Position numbers and translations under genes: made by a program
The notes under the pieces: generated by a model
Database searches by the model: none
What the model saw: the letters and a program-made list of their open reading frames with translations, nothing else
What the model was told of the DNA's origin: nothing
Shown here: in pieces, positions 1-8,735 of the stretch
Layout of the letters: each line of letters opens with the position of its first letter
Numbering within the stretch: position 1 is the first letter of the stretch
Assembly (NCBI GenBank): GCA_019359075.1
Contig: JAHHIB010000092.1
Coordinates: forward strand, 1-34,476
DNA length: 34,476 nucleotides
Source: Kalymmatonema hyalinum WJT4-NPBG1
GTDB taxonomy: Bacteria; Cyanobacteriota; Cyanobacteriia; Cyanobacteriales; Nostocaceae
Direction: 5' to 3'

Positions 1-509
1 AAAAGTACACCGATTCAAGTAACCCCAAGGCGGTAATGGAACAAAGCGACTAAAGTCGCACGAGTCGTATTTCCTCTCAGGTCTGAAGACGCTGAGTTTC
101 CATACTTCCCACGAGGTCTTATGAAGCGATTTCTGTAATATCCTGGATGAATTTATGTGAAATTATGACAAAATAAACCAGCTAAACTCTTCCTCAAAGA
201 ACTTTTTGAGGAAAACAAGGGACGGGGAAGAGCGTATCTTCAAAAAACTATAAACTTTTTCGTATATTCCTTCACAATTTGCTAAATAACTACGTCAAAC
301 TACGTACATTTAACTTTTTTTCAAAACTGACCCCAACAACCTAACCTGCATTTAAGAACAGGTAATTCCGGCCAGATCACCTGCTTAAAAGAGCAAAGAT
401 TGACAAGGAATTTTGTGGCGGTGATGCTGGGAAAATCAGTGGAAGTGTGAAGTGTGAATGATGAAATATGAATGAAGTATAAGAAACTTCATCATTCATA
501 TTTCATCAT
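1..509. other. Left-edge region without a recognised gene
   Basis: No coding region longer than a few dozen codons is convincing here. A 16-codon open stretch entering from the left edge (stop near position 53) could be the tail of a gene outside the window, but I cannot identify it. Positions 47-60 can form a small hairpin (GCGACT/AGTCGC). The only clear structure is the long inverted repeat at 456-511, listed separately. Confidence 0.5.
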
Positions 510-511
510 TC
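456..511. repeat. Long inverted repeat at the end of the HMA gene
   Basis: The left arm (456-477) and right arm (487-511) are near-perfect reverse complements of about 22 bases, apart from a 3-base ATC insertion in the right arm; the loop is about 9 bases. The arms are built of GAATGA-type units common between genes in filamentous cyanobacteria. The right arm overlaps the stop codon (510-512) of the minus-strand gene, so it could end that gene's transcript, although no strong T-tract follows. Confidence 0.7.
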
Positions 512-719
512 ATCCGTGTTGATAACCCTCCACAGTGTAACCCGCAGCGACAATTGCCTGTTTGATAGACTCTTCAGAAGCTTGTGCTTCCACAGTCACA
601 GTTTTAGCTTTAACATCCACATCCACCTTGGCATCAGCTTCCACAGTGTGGATGGATTCGGTAATCGTTTCTGCACAGCCATCACAGGCAATATTCGGAA
701 CATTTAGTTTTAACGCCAT
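510..719 (-). CDS. Heavy-metal-associated (HMA) domain protein, CopZ-like
   Basis: A 69-residue protein made of a single HMA fold. The metal-binding motif CDGC lies at residues 13-16 in the context NIACDGCAETI, just before the first helix, as in copper chaperones (CopZ/Atx1) and the N-terminal domains of P1B ATPases. The length matches stand-alone chaperones. It probably binds Cu(I) or a similar soft metal in the cytoplasm and hands it to an ATPase, but no P-type ATPase is in the window, so the partner and metal are inferred. The usual Met two residues before the first Cys is replaced: the motif reads I-A-C-x-x-C. The start is supported by a GAGG ribosome site about 8 bases upstream. The stop codon lies inside a long inverted repeat. 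Confidence 0.88.
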   Translation of the reverse strand: MALKLNVPNIACDGCAETITESIHTVEADAKVDVDVKAKTVTVEAQASEESIKQAIVAAGYTVEGYQHG

Positions 720-1318
720 AATCTACCTCATTAGGAGAATTTTGAACTTTTTTTCATCTTTCATTGTAATAATCATCAGCACGCTCGCTCATCCTACCAA
801 AGTTAGGTGAGTGTGGCACAACATAATAGGTGCAGAAGCTACGACCTTAGCAACGCTTGGTGGTCGCAAACAGAAACAAAATGCAAAAATGGGGACTAGG
901 GACTAGGGACTAGTACCGCTGAGTCCCAAGGGGACACGCTGCGCTTACGCGGAATTCAAAATATGCCCGTATAGGGCACGCTTCGCTAACAAAATTCAAA
1001 ATTCAAAAAGCTTACATCACAAGCTTTTCGGTTATTTTGAATGGTGAACCAGCGCTGCAGGAGGGCTTCGCCGTGAGCGCTCAGCCGAACGGTTTCCCGA
1101 CCTAGGCGACTGGTGAACCCGAAGGGTAGCTTTATTTCCGCCATCGTGTACTAGTACAAGGAGTCAGAAGTCAGAATTCAGGAGTCAGTAATGCTTATTC
1201 CGTCTGTCTAAGAAGTAATTTCTAACTGTCGATTTATTTCTGTCGCGCTGTACTAAGGTCTTTTCCCAATCCCGAATCCCCAATCCCTAGTTATTGACAC
1301 TAATGAATGTAAATACCC
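720..1318. repeat. Repeat-rich spacer upstream of alaS
   Basis: About 600 bases with no credible gene. They contain three tandem copies of GGGACTA (892-912), a small hairpin TGCCC/GGGCA (964-968 and 974-978), AATTCAAAA-type direct repeats (953-1012), two TGGTGAACC copies near 1042 and 1111 flanking a GC-rich module, and GGAGTCAG-type repeats at 1160-1188. All resemble the short dispersed repeats of Nostocales intergenic regions. The divergent promoters of the HMA gene and alaS should lie here; I could not fix their boxes with confidence. Confidence 0.6.
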
Positions 1319-3958
1319 ATGTCTGATCATCCCCAGTACCTCGGCGGTAACGAAATTCGCCAAAAATTCCTTGACTTCTACGCCCAACGGGGACACCAAA
1401 TTCTCCCGAGTGCTTCCCTTGTTCCAGAAGACCCAACCGTACTGCTGACAATTGCGGGGATGCTACCATTTAAACCCATTTTCCTGGGACAGCGTACAGT
1501 AGAATTCAAGCGTGCGACCACTTCCCAAAAATGCATCCGCACCAATGATATCGAAAACGTCGGACGCACCAAACGGCATCACACGTTCTTTGAAATGTTG
1601 GGTAACTTCAGCTTTGGGGACTATTTCAAAGAACAAGCCATAGCTTGGGGTTGGGAGTTGACAACAAAAGTCTTTGGTTTACCGCCAGAACATCTTGTTG
1701 TCAGCGTCTTTGAGGAAGACGACGAAGCTTTTGAAATCTGGCGTGATAAAATCGGCGTTCCGGAAGCTAGAATTAAACGTTTGAGGGAAGACAACTTTTG
1801 GAATTCTGGTCCTACTGGTCCTTGTGGACCGTGTTCAGAAATACACTATGACTTTCACCCCGAACGCGGCGATGAAAATATTGATTTAGAAGACGACAGC
1901 CGGTTCATTGAGGTTTACAACCTCGTCTTCATGCAATACAACCAGGATGCTGAAGGGAATTTAACACCCCTAGCTAACAAGAACATCGACACCGGAATGG
2001 GTTTGGAGAGGATGGCGCAAATCCTCCAAGGAGTTCCCAACAACTATGAAACTGATTTGGTTTTCCCCATTCTTAAAAAAGCAGCGGATATTGCTGGGAT
2101 AGACTACGAATCGGCTGATGAGAAAACCAAAGTCTCCTTAAAAGTGATAGGAGATCACATTCGTGCCGTCGTCCATATGATAGCCGATGAAATCCGCGCT
2201 TCTAACGTGGGACGAGGTTATGTGCTGCGTCGCCTGATTCGTCGGGTTGTCCGTCACGGGAGATTGATTGGCATTCAAGGAGAATTTACTACTCAAGTTG
2301 CTGAGAGTGCGATCGCTCTTTCGGAATCAGCTTACCCCAACGTGCGGCAACGGGAAAACGCCATCAAAGCGGAACTGCAACGCGAAGAGTCTCAGTTTCT
2401 GAGAACTTTGGAACGCGGCGAAAAACTGCTTGAGGAAATCATTACTGAGGTGCAAGGCAAAGGCGAAACCCAAATTAGCGGTGAAAGTGCCTTTACTTTG
2501 TACGATACCTACGGTTTCCCCCTCGAACTCACTCAAGAAATTGCTGCTGAAAACAACCTCACCGTTGATGAGGCGGGTTTCGATGCAGAAATGCAAAAGC
2601 AAGTAGAACGCGCCAAGGAAGCACACAAAACTATCGATTTAACGGTGCAAGGTTCTCTTGACAAGCTAGCAGAGGATATCCACGCAACAGAATTTTTGGG
2701 TTACACCCAAGCTGTAGCGACATCCAAAGTCGAAGTGGTGTTGGTCAATGGCGTCTCCCAAGAAGAAGCAGAAGCAGGGACAGAAGTGCAAATTGTCCTC
2801 GACCAAACCCCATTTTATGCAGAGTCGGGAGGACAAATAGGCGATCGCGGTTATATATCCGGTGATGGCGTCCTTGTGACAATTCACGACGTCAAGAAAG
2901 AATCTGATTTCTTTGTTCACTTCGGACGCATCGAACGCGGTACAATCCGAAGAGGAGATGCTGTGACCGCACAGATTGATCCAGCTAATCGTCGTCGCAC
3001 CCAAGCCAACCACACCGCAACTCACCTGCTACAAGCAGCGTTGAAGAAAGTTGTTGATGAAGGGATATCGCAAGCAGGTTCACTTGTATCGTTCGATAGG
3101 TTGCGTTTTGATTTCAACTGTCCGCGTCCTCTGACACCAGAAGAAGTGCAGCAAGTTGAGGAACTGGTAAATATTTGGATTTCCGACGCACATTCTGCCA
3201 AAGTGGAAATTTTGCCTTTAGCAGAAGCAAAAGCTAGAGGTGCTGTTGCCATGTTCGGTGAAAAGTACGGCGAAGAAGTGCGGGTGATTGACTTTCCTGG
3301 TGTATCAATGGAACTGTGCGGAGGAACGCACGTCAGCAATACTGCGGAGATAGGCGTTTTCAAAATCGTCTCGGAAGCAGGTGTAGCCTCCGGAGTGCGG
3401 CGGATTGAAGCTGTTTCTGGTCCGGCTATCTTAGATTACCTGAATGTCCGTGATAAGGTCGTTAAAGATTTGAGCGATCGCTTTAAGGTTAAACCCGAAG
3501 AACTACCAGACAGAATCACTATTCTGCAAAACGAACTCAAAACCGCCCAGAAGGAACTGGAAACCCTGAAGTCACAACTTGCTATTGCCAAATCTGATAG
3601 CTTGCTACAAACAGTCGAATCGGTTGGCGATTATAAAATTCTCGTCGCCAAGATGGAAGACGTTGATCCAGAGTCCTTAAAAACTGTAGCCGAACGCTTG
3701 CTGCAAAAAGTGGGTAATGGTGCGATCGTGCTGGGTTCTGTTCCCGAAGAAGGAAAAGTCAGCTTAGTTGCTGCTTTCAGTGCAGAGGTGAACAAAAAAG
3801 GCTTGCAAGCAGGTAAGTTTATTGGTGCGATCGCCAAAATCTGTGGTGGTGGCGGTGGCGGAAGACCAAACCTTGCACAAGCAGGTGGACGCGATGCAAG
3901 TAAATTGCCAGAGGCGTTGGAACAAGCACGGAGTGAGTTGAAGTCCGCGTTGGGTTAA
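1319..3958 (+). CDS. alaS: Alanyl-tRNA synthetase
   Basis: An 879-residue class II synthetase that charges tRNA-Ala in the cytoplasm; the length matches bacterial AlaRS. The N-terminal catalytic core is visible (start [20 protein letters not shown], then the [15 protein letters not shown] and [17 protein letters not shown] stretches of the class II fold). The editing domain that clears Ser- and Gly-tRNA-Ala has the zinc-type residues His565 and His569 (HTATH) and Cys667 and His671 (CGGTH). The C-terminal oligomerisation/DHHA1 domain ends with the glycine-rich run before RPNLAQAGG. The ATG at 1319 gives the expected N-terminus. It appears monocistronic, with inverted repeats just downstream. 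A housekeeping gene with no visible anomaly. Confidence 0.98.
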   Translation: MSDHPQYLGGNEIRQKFLDFYAQRGHQILPSASLVPEDPTVLLTIAGMLPFKPIFLGQRTVEFKRATTSQKCIRTNDIENVGRTKRHHTFFEMLGNFSFGDYFKEQAIAWGWELTTKVFGLPPEHLVVSVFEEDDEAFEIWRDKIGVPEARIKRLREDNFWNSGPTGPCGPCSEIHYDFHPERGDENIDLEDDSRFIEVYNLVFMQYNQDAEGNLTPLANKNIDTGMGLERMAQILQGVPNNYETDLVFPILKKAADIAGIDYESADEKTKVSLKVIGDHIRAVVHMIADEIRASNVGRGYVLRRLIRRVVRHGRLIGIQGEFTTQVAESAIALSESAYPNVRQRENAIKAELQREESQFLRTLERGEKLLEEIITEVQGKGETQISGESAFTLYDTYGFPLELTQEIAAENNLTVDEAGFDAEMQKQVERAKEAHKTIDLTVQGSLDKLAEDIHATEFLGYTQAVATSKVEVVLVNGVSQEEAEAGTEVQIVLDQTPFYAESGGQIGDRGYISGDGVLVTIHDVKKESDFFVHFGRIERGTIRRGDAVTAQIDPANRRRTQANHTATHLLQAALKKVVDEGISQAGSLVSFDRLRFDFNCPRPLTPEEVQQVEELVNIWISDAHSAKVEILPLAEAKARGAVAMFGEKYGEEVRVIDFPGVSMELCGGTHVSNTAEIGVFKIVSEAGVASGVRRIEAVSGPAILDYLNVRDKVVKDLSDRFKVKPEELPDRITILQNELKTAQKELETLKSQLAIAKSDSLLQTVESVGDYKILVAKMEDVDPESLKTVAERLLQKVGNGAIVLGSVPEEGKVSLVAAFSAEVNKKGLQAGKFIGAIAKICGGGGGGRPNLAQAGGRDASKLPEALEQARSELKSALG

Positions 3959-3974
3959 TTGTATTTTCTTGTGG

Positions 3975-4042
3975 GGCAGGCATCTTGCCTGCCTGGAAAT
4001 ATTAATAAATTTTTAGGGGGGGCTACGTTAAATCGTCCCCCC
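3975..4042. terminator. Two hairpins downstream of alaS
   Basis: Hairpin one pairs GGCAGGC (3975-3981) with GCCTGCC (3987-3993) around ATCTT; this unit is a common dispersed palindrome in cyanobacteria. Hairpin two pairs a G-run (4016-4021) with a C-run (4037-4042) and is followed by the T-rich stretch ATTTTATTTAT. Together they plausibly end alaS transcription before the next gene at 4140; termination is an inference from structure. Confidence 0.5.
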
Positions 4043-4139
4043 ACTATGATTTTATTTATACATTTTTTAGTACACTTGAACTAATACATAAGTTATACTT
4101 GGTAAGCTGTATTTATTTGTTGCTCTAAAACTAAGTTTT

Positions 4140-5657
4140 ATGTGGGTTTCTGAAATCAACTTGAACAACTTTAGATGCTTTTCGGATACAAGTATTCAAT
4201 TGTCTAAAGGAATTAATTTAATAATCGGTCCCAATAATTCTGGAAAATCGACATTATTGAAATCTATGTTATGGCTTCAGCAGGGGTTCAGTTTGCAGAA
4301 TACGGATATACGTCGATTTCAGGAAAGTGCGTTCATCCAACTTAAACTAAATGAAGCTAATCAAAAGTTTTTGAATATAAATACTGGTTTAGAAATATTT
4401 TTCAAATTTTATCTAAGAATTAATGAACCAAAAATTATTTTAATAGATGCCTTCGGCGATCCATTCTATACAACAAATAGCTATAATTATCATATTTTAA
4501 ATCAAGAGCCCCGGAACTTTATATATCCATATTTATCTAAAAGGAAAGTTGATGGATTTAATGAAACAATCAATTTGCAAGCTGCTTCATCTGTAACAGG
4601 TAATTTATTACACCTTTATGCCAAAATAGATCGTATATCCAATCCTGAAATGCCAGCTAATGAACAGTATGTTAAGGCATGTCAAGATATACTGGGTTTC
4701 CCCATCACAGCAACGGCTTCACCTCATGGTAAGCAGGCTGCTTATATAGTGAGCAATCATGACAATATTCCATTGGATCTGATGGGAGAAGGTATTGGCA
4801 ATTTACTTGGATTGATTGTTGATTTATGTATTGCAGAAAATCAATTATTTGTAATTGAGGAACCAGAAAATGATGTACACCCAAAAGCATTAAAGAATCT
4901 TCTAGCACTTATTGCTGAAAAAGCGGAAAATAATCAATTTATTATAACAACTCATTCAAATATTGTTACTAAATATTTGGGAGCACAATCTGATACCAAA
5001 CTATTTAAAGTCACAATGGAATTTCAAAATCGTCTACCTACATCACAGGTTGAAGAAATAGAGAATACTCCAGAAGCTCGACGGCAGATTCTTGAAGAAC
5101 TAGGATATGAATTTTTTGATTTTGATTTGTGGTCAGCTTGGTTAATTCTTGAAGAATCATCAGCCGAGAGAATAATTAGAGATTATTTGATACCTTGGTT
5201 TGTACCAAATATGAAAGGTAGGCTTCGTACATTCTCAGCTCGATCACTTGATGAAGTGGAAGCTAAATTTGAAGATTTTAATAATTTGTTTGTATTTTTA
5301 CACCTACAGCCAGTTTATAAAAACTTAGCTTGGGTTGTTGTAGATGCTGGAGATAAAGAAGCAAATATTCTTGAAAAACTAAAGAACATGTATACTTCTA
5401 ATGGATGGAATGAGAATAATTTTCTTCAATTCCTTGAGCATGATTTTGAACGATATTATCCAAAGGAATTTCAATCTAAAGTAGATAATTTCATGCAAAT
5501 GCCAAACGGCAAACATCGACAAAAACACAAAAAAGCTCTTCTTGAGGAAGTGATGAATTGGATTGAAGATAATCCTGGCAAAGCAAAAGATGCATTTCAA
5601 GAATCTGCATTGGAAGTCATTCAAATTCTTAAACAAATACAGTCTTCTCTACGATAA
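4140..5657 (+). CDS. OLD-family ATP-dependent endonuclease (ABC ATPase + Toprim-like)
   Basis: A 505-residue protein. The N-terminal half is an ABC/SMC-type ATPase: Walker A GPNNSGKST at residues 30-38, Walker B and D-loop VIEEPENDVHP at 238-248, and the H-loop histidine at 272 (ITTHSN). The C-terminal half fits a Toprim nuclease: an acidic LEESSAE stretch at 337-343 and VVVDAGD with Asp402 and Asp405. This is the order of OLD-family overcoming-lysogenization-defect nucleases, many of which act in phage defence alone or with a helicase (Gabija GajA/GajB). No helicase or second gene follows, so it looks like a class 1 solitary OLD. The gene is visibly more AT-rich than alaS, which hints at horizontal acquisition. 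The second Toprim acidic motif is D-x-x-D rather than the usual D-x-D, so nuclease activity is not assured. No function has been shown from this sequence. Confidence 0.8.
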   Translation: MWVSEINLNNFRCFSDTSIQLSKGINLIIGPNNSGKSTLLKSMLWLQQGFSLQNTDIRRFQESAFIQLKLNEANQKFLNINTGLEIFFKFYLRINEPKIILIDAFGDPFYTTNSYNYHILNQEPRNFIYPYLSKRKVDGFNETINLQAASSVTGNLLHLYAKIDRISNPEMPANEQYVKACQDILGFPITATASPHGKQAAYIVSNHDNIPLDLMGEGIGNLLGLIVDLCIAENQLFVIEEPENDVHPKALKNLLALIAEKAENNQFIITTHSNIVTKYLGAQSDTKLFKVTMEFQNRLPTSQVEEIENTPEARRQILEELGYEFFDFDLWSAWLILEESSAERIIRDYLIPWFVPNMKGRLRTFSARSLDEVEAKFEDFNNLFVFLHLQPVYKNLAWVVVDAGDKEANILEKLKNMYTSNGWNENNFLQFLEHDFERYYPKEFQSKVDNFMQMPNGKHRQKHKKALLEEVMNWIEDNPGKAKDAFQESALEVIQILKQIQSSLR

Positions 5658-5847
5658 TTTTTATTTGAGTAGCTTGAGTAGAATGTGGAATGAAGTTAAA
5701 TTCAATACAATCAATAGTTGCGTTCTGCTGTTGCTTCACCCAATCTACAAGAAGTAATCGCACTTTTTATAAGTACTTTCCAACCCATTATCTACAATTG
5801 GGTTAAGCAATGTACTATCCCCATACCACTACGCCAAAGTACAAAGG

Positions 5848-6087
5848 ATGCAGAGAGTCACAGTTGACGATATCAAACGAGATCCCTTGAAGTACCTTAA
5901 TCAAGTTGAGGCAGGTGAAAGCTTTGTCATTGTCCAAGCAGACAAGGCAATTGCCGAACTAAAACCAATTACAAATACTAACAAGCAATTACGACCATTT
6001 GGTTTGTGTGCCGGAGAATTTACAGTGCCTGATGATTTTGATGCACCTCTGCTAAAAGAGATTGTAAATGCATTTGAAGGCAGATGA
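5848..6087 (+). CDS. Phd/YefM-family antitoxin
   Basis: A 79-residue protein with the N-terminal fold of Phd/YefM antitoxins (DDIKRDPLKYLNQVEAGESF, then VIVQADKAIAELKPI), which bind operator DNA, and a C-terminal tail (FGLCAGEFTVPDDFDAPL) of the kind that wraps a PIN-domain toxin. The tail wording (F-G-x-x-x-G-x-F-x-V-P-D-D-F-D-x-P-L) is typical of antitoxins paired with VapC-like toxins. Its stop codon overlaps the ATG of the next reading frame by 4 bases (ATGA), the normal coupling of such pairs. That toxin frame is broken (see 6084-6191), leaving the antitoxin an apparent orphan. Confidence 0.85.
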   Translation: MQRVTVDDIKRDPLKYLNQVEAGESFVIVQADKAIAELKPITNTNKQLRPFGLCAGEFTVPDDFDAPLLKEIVNAFEGR

Positions 6088-6191
6088 AAATTCTCCTAGA
6101 TACACATATTTTCTTGTGGTTCCTCAGTGGAGATAAAATAAAAAAGGGATGCTTGTCTCAATCCCTTTTCCAAAAACTAATTTTATTTTGA
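6084..6191 (+). pseudogene. Truncated PIN-domain (VapC-like) toxin
   Basis: The frame starts at the ATG overlapping the antitoxin stop and encodes 35 residues. The first 17 (MKILLDTHIFLWFLSGD) are the canonical first strand of a PIN-domain ribonuclease, with the catalytic Asp in LLDTH. From about 6135 the reading becomes unrelated, and it stops at 6189-6191. A full VapC toxin is about 125-140 residues, so the other three catalytic acidic residues are gone. The break coincides with the terminator hairpin of the converging DUF4870 gene, which suggests a deletion or replacement that joined that gene to the toxin stub. It cannot encode an active toxin. Confidence 0.85.
6142..6169 (-). terminator. 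Rho-independent terminator of the DUF4870 gene
   Basis: Perfect 9-base arms AAAAGGGAT (6142-6150) and ATCCCTTTT (6161-6169) around a 10-base loop. Read on the minus strand, the stem is followed by a T-rich run (TTTTTTATTTTAT), as expected for an intrinsic terminator of the gene at 6202-6576. The same hairpin lies inside the broken toxin frame on the plus strand. Confidence 0.75.
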
Positions 6192-6201
6192 GTAGGTATG
6201 A

Positions 6202-6576
6202 TTAGAAAAGTCGAAAAATAAATGGATAACGGAACGGTTCATCAGGCTTGGTGAAACAGTGCAACAGCGCCCAAATTGTCAGTCCCCAGTGCAGTGCAAA
6301 GCCAAAAGCAACAACAGGGAAGAACAAAATTCCGCCAAGACCAAAGGTGAGAAAAGATACAATTCCAATTGGAACTCCAATTAGGATTGCCCAGAACCAA
6401 ACATTGAAGTGAAAATTAATTGATTCTTTGGCGTTGCTTTTAACAACTGGGTCGTCGGAAAGTAAGTTAATTACAATTGGAACCCCAATCGAAAATAATG
6501 CTGTACTAAAGAAAATCGCCCCATGACACAGAGATGATAGCAATTTGCGCTTATCAGAATCGTATGTAACTTGCAT
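6202..6576 (-). CDS. DUF4870 (Tic20-like) membrane protein
   Basis: A 124-residue integral membrane protein. Three or four hydrophobic segments are visible (residues about 15-38, 55-75, 80-108), and the connecting stretch with P-V-V-K-x-N-A-K-E-S-I-N-F is the signature of DUF4870, a family distantly related to Tic20. Its molecular role is unknown. The start has a GAGGAG ribosome site 12 bases upstream. It converges on the antitoxin/broken-toxin pair, and its terminator hairpin sits inside the remnant toxin frame. No partner gene is evident. Confidence 0.8.
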   Translation of the reverse strand: MQVTYDSDKRKLLSSLCHGAIFFSTALFSIGVPIVINLLSDDPVVKSNAKESINFHFNVWFWAILIGVPIGIVSFLTFGLGGILFFPVVAFGFALHWGLTIWALLHCFTKPDEPFRYPFIFRLF

Positions 6577-7004
6577 CTTGGTGGTGGCTCCTCAATTCGC
6601 TTTCTTGCTTCGATTTTAACGGTCAGCGAATAGATTTAGCATTGCAGGTTACCGTACTTAGAAAGCTTTTATGCTTTTCCTTTAGTCTAGATTAACTTTG
6701 AGTGCAAGTCATCAACTATAGGTTATGAGGTTTACCGAACCCCCACAGTAGAAGAAAAGTTTACAGCTAACAAGCGTGCATACGCTCATTGCTTCAACGT
6801 CACTGGGAGGTGCGATGGCGCAGAGCGATCGCCTCCGTGCCATCGCACTTTTGGTTAGCAGTTTCTTGCTCTTGAGTGAACAACCGACACTAGCTTTATA
6901 GTATTTTTGTACTATATTTAAAGACTTCGATTATAATAGTATTGTGTAAGCTACCCTTTAAATTTGCTATCGTTATGGATTTATTTTGATTGGCGGGTCT
7001 GAGT
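6577..7004. other. Spacer with inverted repeats and the PanAT promoter
   Basis: No gene seen. It holds a perfect 10-base inverted repeat GTGCGATGGC (6810-6819) / GCCATCGCAC (6839-6848) with a GCGATCGC octamer (6825-6832) in its loop, and the promoter/operator candidate at 6897-6937 for the downstream toxin-antitoxin pair. Confidence 0.6.
6897..6937 (+). promoter_or_regulatory. Candidate promoter and operator of the PanA-toxin operon
   Basis: A perfect TATAAT box lies at 6932-6937, about 70 bases before the ATG at 7005. Upstream is a 7-base inverted repeat TATAGTA (6897-6903) / TACTATA (6910-6916) with a 6-base gap, covering the expected -35 area; a TTGTAC box with a 19-base spacer is a weak -35. 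An inverted repeat over the promoter fits autorepression by a toxin-antitoxin complex, but Panacea antitoxins are not all DNA-binding, so this is inference. Confidence 0.45.
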
Positions 7005-7592
7005 ATGATTGATTGTCTCAATGCGGCTCGCTACTTTATCATTAGAGCTTATGAGGATGGTATAGAAGCTCAAATGACCAACATGAAGGTTCAAAAGCTT
7101 CTGTATTATTCACAAAGCTTACATTTGGCGCTGTACAATCAGCCATTGTTTGAAGAAGAAATCCAAGCATGGCGATATGGTCCTGTATGTCCTCCTGCTT
7201 ACAGGTTTTACAGTGAATTTGAAGCTAATCAATTACCTATCCCTAGCAAAGAATTCTTATTACAAATTCCTGTTCCGAAGAAAGAGCTTCTAGAAGAAGT
7301 TTGGGAATATTTTGGTGGCTACCATGCCTATCTACTTAGTGATATGACCCACGTGGAGTTTCCTTGGAAGAAAGCTCGCAAGGGGTTACCACCCGAAGCA
7401 AGTTCAACTGAGCCTATTCTTCTTAAGGATATGAAAGCATTGGGTCATCAGAAGCTTGATGTGATAGAGCGTGATAACCCCGCTTATGAACCCGTGATGT
7501 CTGAAGTTTTGAAGGATGCTCTCACTTCGGAATCCTCAATTCGCATTAACAAAGGAGAAGTGCGTGACTGGCTCAACTCCCTTCTCGATTGA
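7005..7592 (+). CDS. Panacea-domain (DUF4065, SocA/GepA-like) antitoxin
   Basis: The protein is 195 residues from the ATG at 7005; an in-frame TTG at 6990 would add five residues but has no better ribosome site. The Panacea signature is clear: M-K-V-Q-K-L-L-Y-Y-S-Q, then LFEEEIQAWRYGPVCPPAY, matching the K-L-L-Y and A-W-x-x-G-P-V core of the domain. Panacea domains act as antitoxins that neutralise many unrelated toxins, typically through direct binding. The next gene starts inside this one with a 29-base overlap, the tight coupling of a toxin-antitoxin operon. The C-terminal part (residues about 110-195) has no motif I recognise; in such antitoxins this region often decides toxin specificity. 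Confidence 0.87.
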   Translation: MIDCLNAARYFIIRAYEDGIEAQMTNMKVQKLLYYSQSLHLALYNQPLFEEEIQAWRYGPVCPPAYRFYSEFEANQLPIPSKEFLLQIPVPKKELLEEVWEYFGGYHAYLLSDMTHVEFPWKKARKGLPPEASSTEPILLKDMKALGHQKLDVIERDNPAYEPVMSEVLKDALTSESSIRINKGEVRDWLNSLLD

Positions 7593-7941
7593 GGAATCTG
7601 ATAATTTCAAGCGTTCTTTCAAAAAACTTGCGAAATTTCACGGGGCTGATTTTGTTGAGCTTGTCGCAGAAGTTTTGGAAAATTTGATTGAAGACCAGTA
7701 TCCTATAAATTCCCGTAATGAACCTTTACCCGGGAAGATCCAGTTACCTGAAGGATGGACATTTCACAAGCTGGAGTTAAAAGTTTCCAAAGGGGCTTCT
7801 GGACAAATCAGATTAATGTATTTAGTCAATACGACTACCTGCGTCATCAGACTTGTGTGGATTTATAGTCACGAGCAGTTTGCAAAACGCCCTGCTGACA
7901 AAGACTTAAAGAGTGTTATCAATGAAATCCTGGACTATTAG
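7564..7941 (+). CDS. RelE/HigB-like toxin paired with the Panacea antitoxin
   Basis: The best start is the GTG at 7564, 7 bases after an AAGGAG ribosome site (7551-7556) inside the antitoxin gene; this gives 125 residues. An upstream ATG at 7516 lies deeper in the antitoxin gene and has no such site. The order of elements (FKRSFKKLAK helix, LPGKIQLPEGWTFHKLELKV, GQIRLMYLV strand, WIYSHEQFAKRPADKDL) is that of RelE/ParE-superfamily toxins, close to HigB/YoeB-like proteins that cut mRNA on the ribosome. Basic and aromatic residues for RNA cleavage (His/Lys near 58-62, Arg in GQIR, HEQFAKRP) are present, but the mechanism is inferred from the family. Both genes look intact. Confidence 0.78.
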   Translation: MTGSTPFSIEESDNFKRSFKKLAKFHGADFVELVAEVLENLIEDQYPINSRNEPLPGKIQLPEGWTFHKLELKVSKGASGQIRLMYLVNTTTCVIRLVWIYSHEQFAKRPADKDLKSVINEILDY

Positions 7942-8250
7942 CCCCAGGATATGCTTGTGATAAATGCTCATTCTTCAAACCGAATTCTCCTTTGGTCAGG
8001 TGCGTTAGGATGGGTAATGCCCACTAAAACTTTTAACTATGACTAAGTGCGATTGGGTAAAGCCCAGTGCCAAAGGCAATCGCAAATGTTGTAGGTTGAG
8101 CTAACGATAGTGAAACCCAACAATACCAAAAACTACCTACTTATCTGCTTTTTTACATCTAAATGGATACATCTGTTAAAGGTAGCAGCAGAGATAACAT
8201 AAAGTAAGGTGAAGCCCTAACTTTAAATTACTTAACAAAGGCGGTATACA
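7942..8250. other. Spacer without a gene
   Basis: About 310 bases between the toxin and the 86-aa gene. A GCGATTGGGTAAAGCCCA-like stretch near 8048-8070 forms a weak hairpin (TGGG/CCCA). An AAAGGCGG stretch (8237-8244) ahead of the ATG at 8251 may serve as ribosome site. I see no other feature. Confidence 0.5.
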
Positions 8251-8511
8251 ATGGGTCGTTTAAATCCCTTCTCGCTACAAATGCAAATTACCCAAATGTT
8301 TGAGCAAGGGCAATCATTTTTCGCCACAATCAAAGTGCAGGATTGGTTGAAAGAACGCAATAAAAATCCCGCAGATTACGACATTCTTTTCCATCAAAAA
8401 CCTGCACCTCCTGGTTCAAAAGCAGTCATGGTCGTTGAAATTGAGTTGCGTCGCAAAGATGGACAACCTGTAGACCCGTGGTTGCAAGAACAAGCCAACC
8501 TTCAAGCCTAA
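8251..8511 (+). CDS. Conserved hypothetical protein, 86 aa
   Basis: A small soluble protein (MGRLNPFSLQMQITQMFEQG...) with no signal peptide or membrane segment. The middle (FFATIKVQDWLKERNKNPADYDILFHQKP) and the strand-like VMVVEIELRRKDG look like a compact alpha/beta fold. I do not recognise a functional motif. It is followed by its own strong terminator (8579-8604), so it is monocistronic. The careful gene structure (ribosome-site-like purines, terminator) argues that it is real; the function is unknown. Confidence 0.7.
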   Translation: MGRLNPFSLQMQITQMFEQGQSFFATIKVQDWLKERNKNPADYDILFHQKPAPPGSKAVMVVEIELRRKDGQPVDPWLQEQANLQA

Positions 8512-8578
8512 TAGTTTGAAAAAAAGCCGCTATTGCCAACCCTACTTTGTGAAATCAGTGTTAACTTTTCCGAATTTT

Positions 8579-8604
8579 AGCGTTTCCTATGGGGAACGCT
8601 TTTT
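8579..8604 (+). terminator. Intrinsic terminator of the 86-aa gene
   Basis: AGCGTTTCC pairs with GGGGAACGCT across a short TAT loop, with one mismatch, and is followed directly by TTTTT. This is a textbook rho-independent terminator 68 bases after the stop codon. Confidence 0.8.
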
Positions 8605-8735
8605 GTATATTTAATTTTTTAAATAAGAAATTCCAAATTTACCATTTTAGATCTTGCATGAATCGTATATCCATTCTTACGCTAAGATAATTTTTACGCC
8701 TTAGCGAAATATTTCAAAAATCATCACATAATATT

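Noticed and set aside
1-180. Possible right end of an IS200/IS605-like element or guide RNA at the left edge
   Set aside because: There are hairpin-like stretches (47-60) but no transposase, no TnpB coding sequence and no recognisable end in the window.
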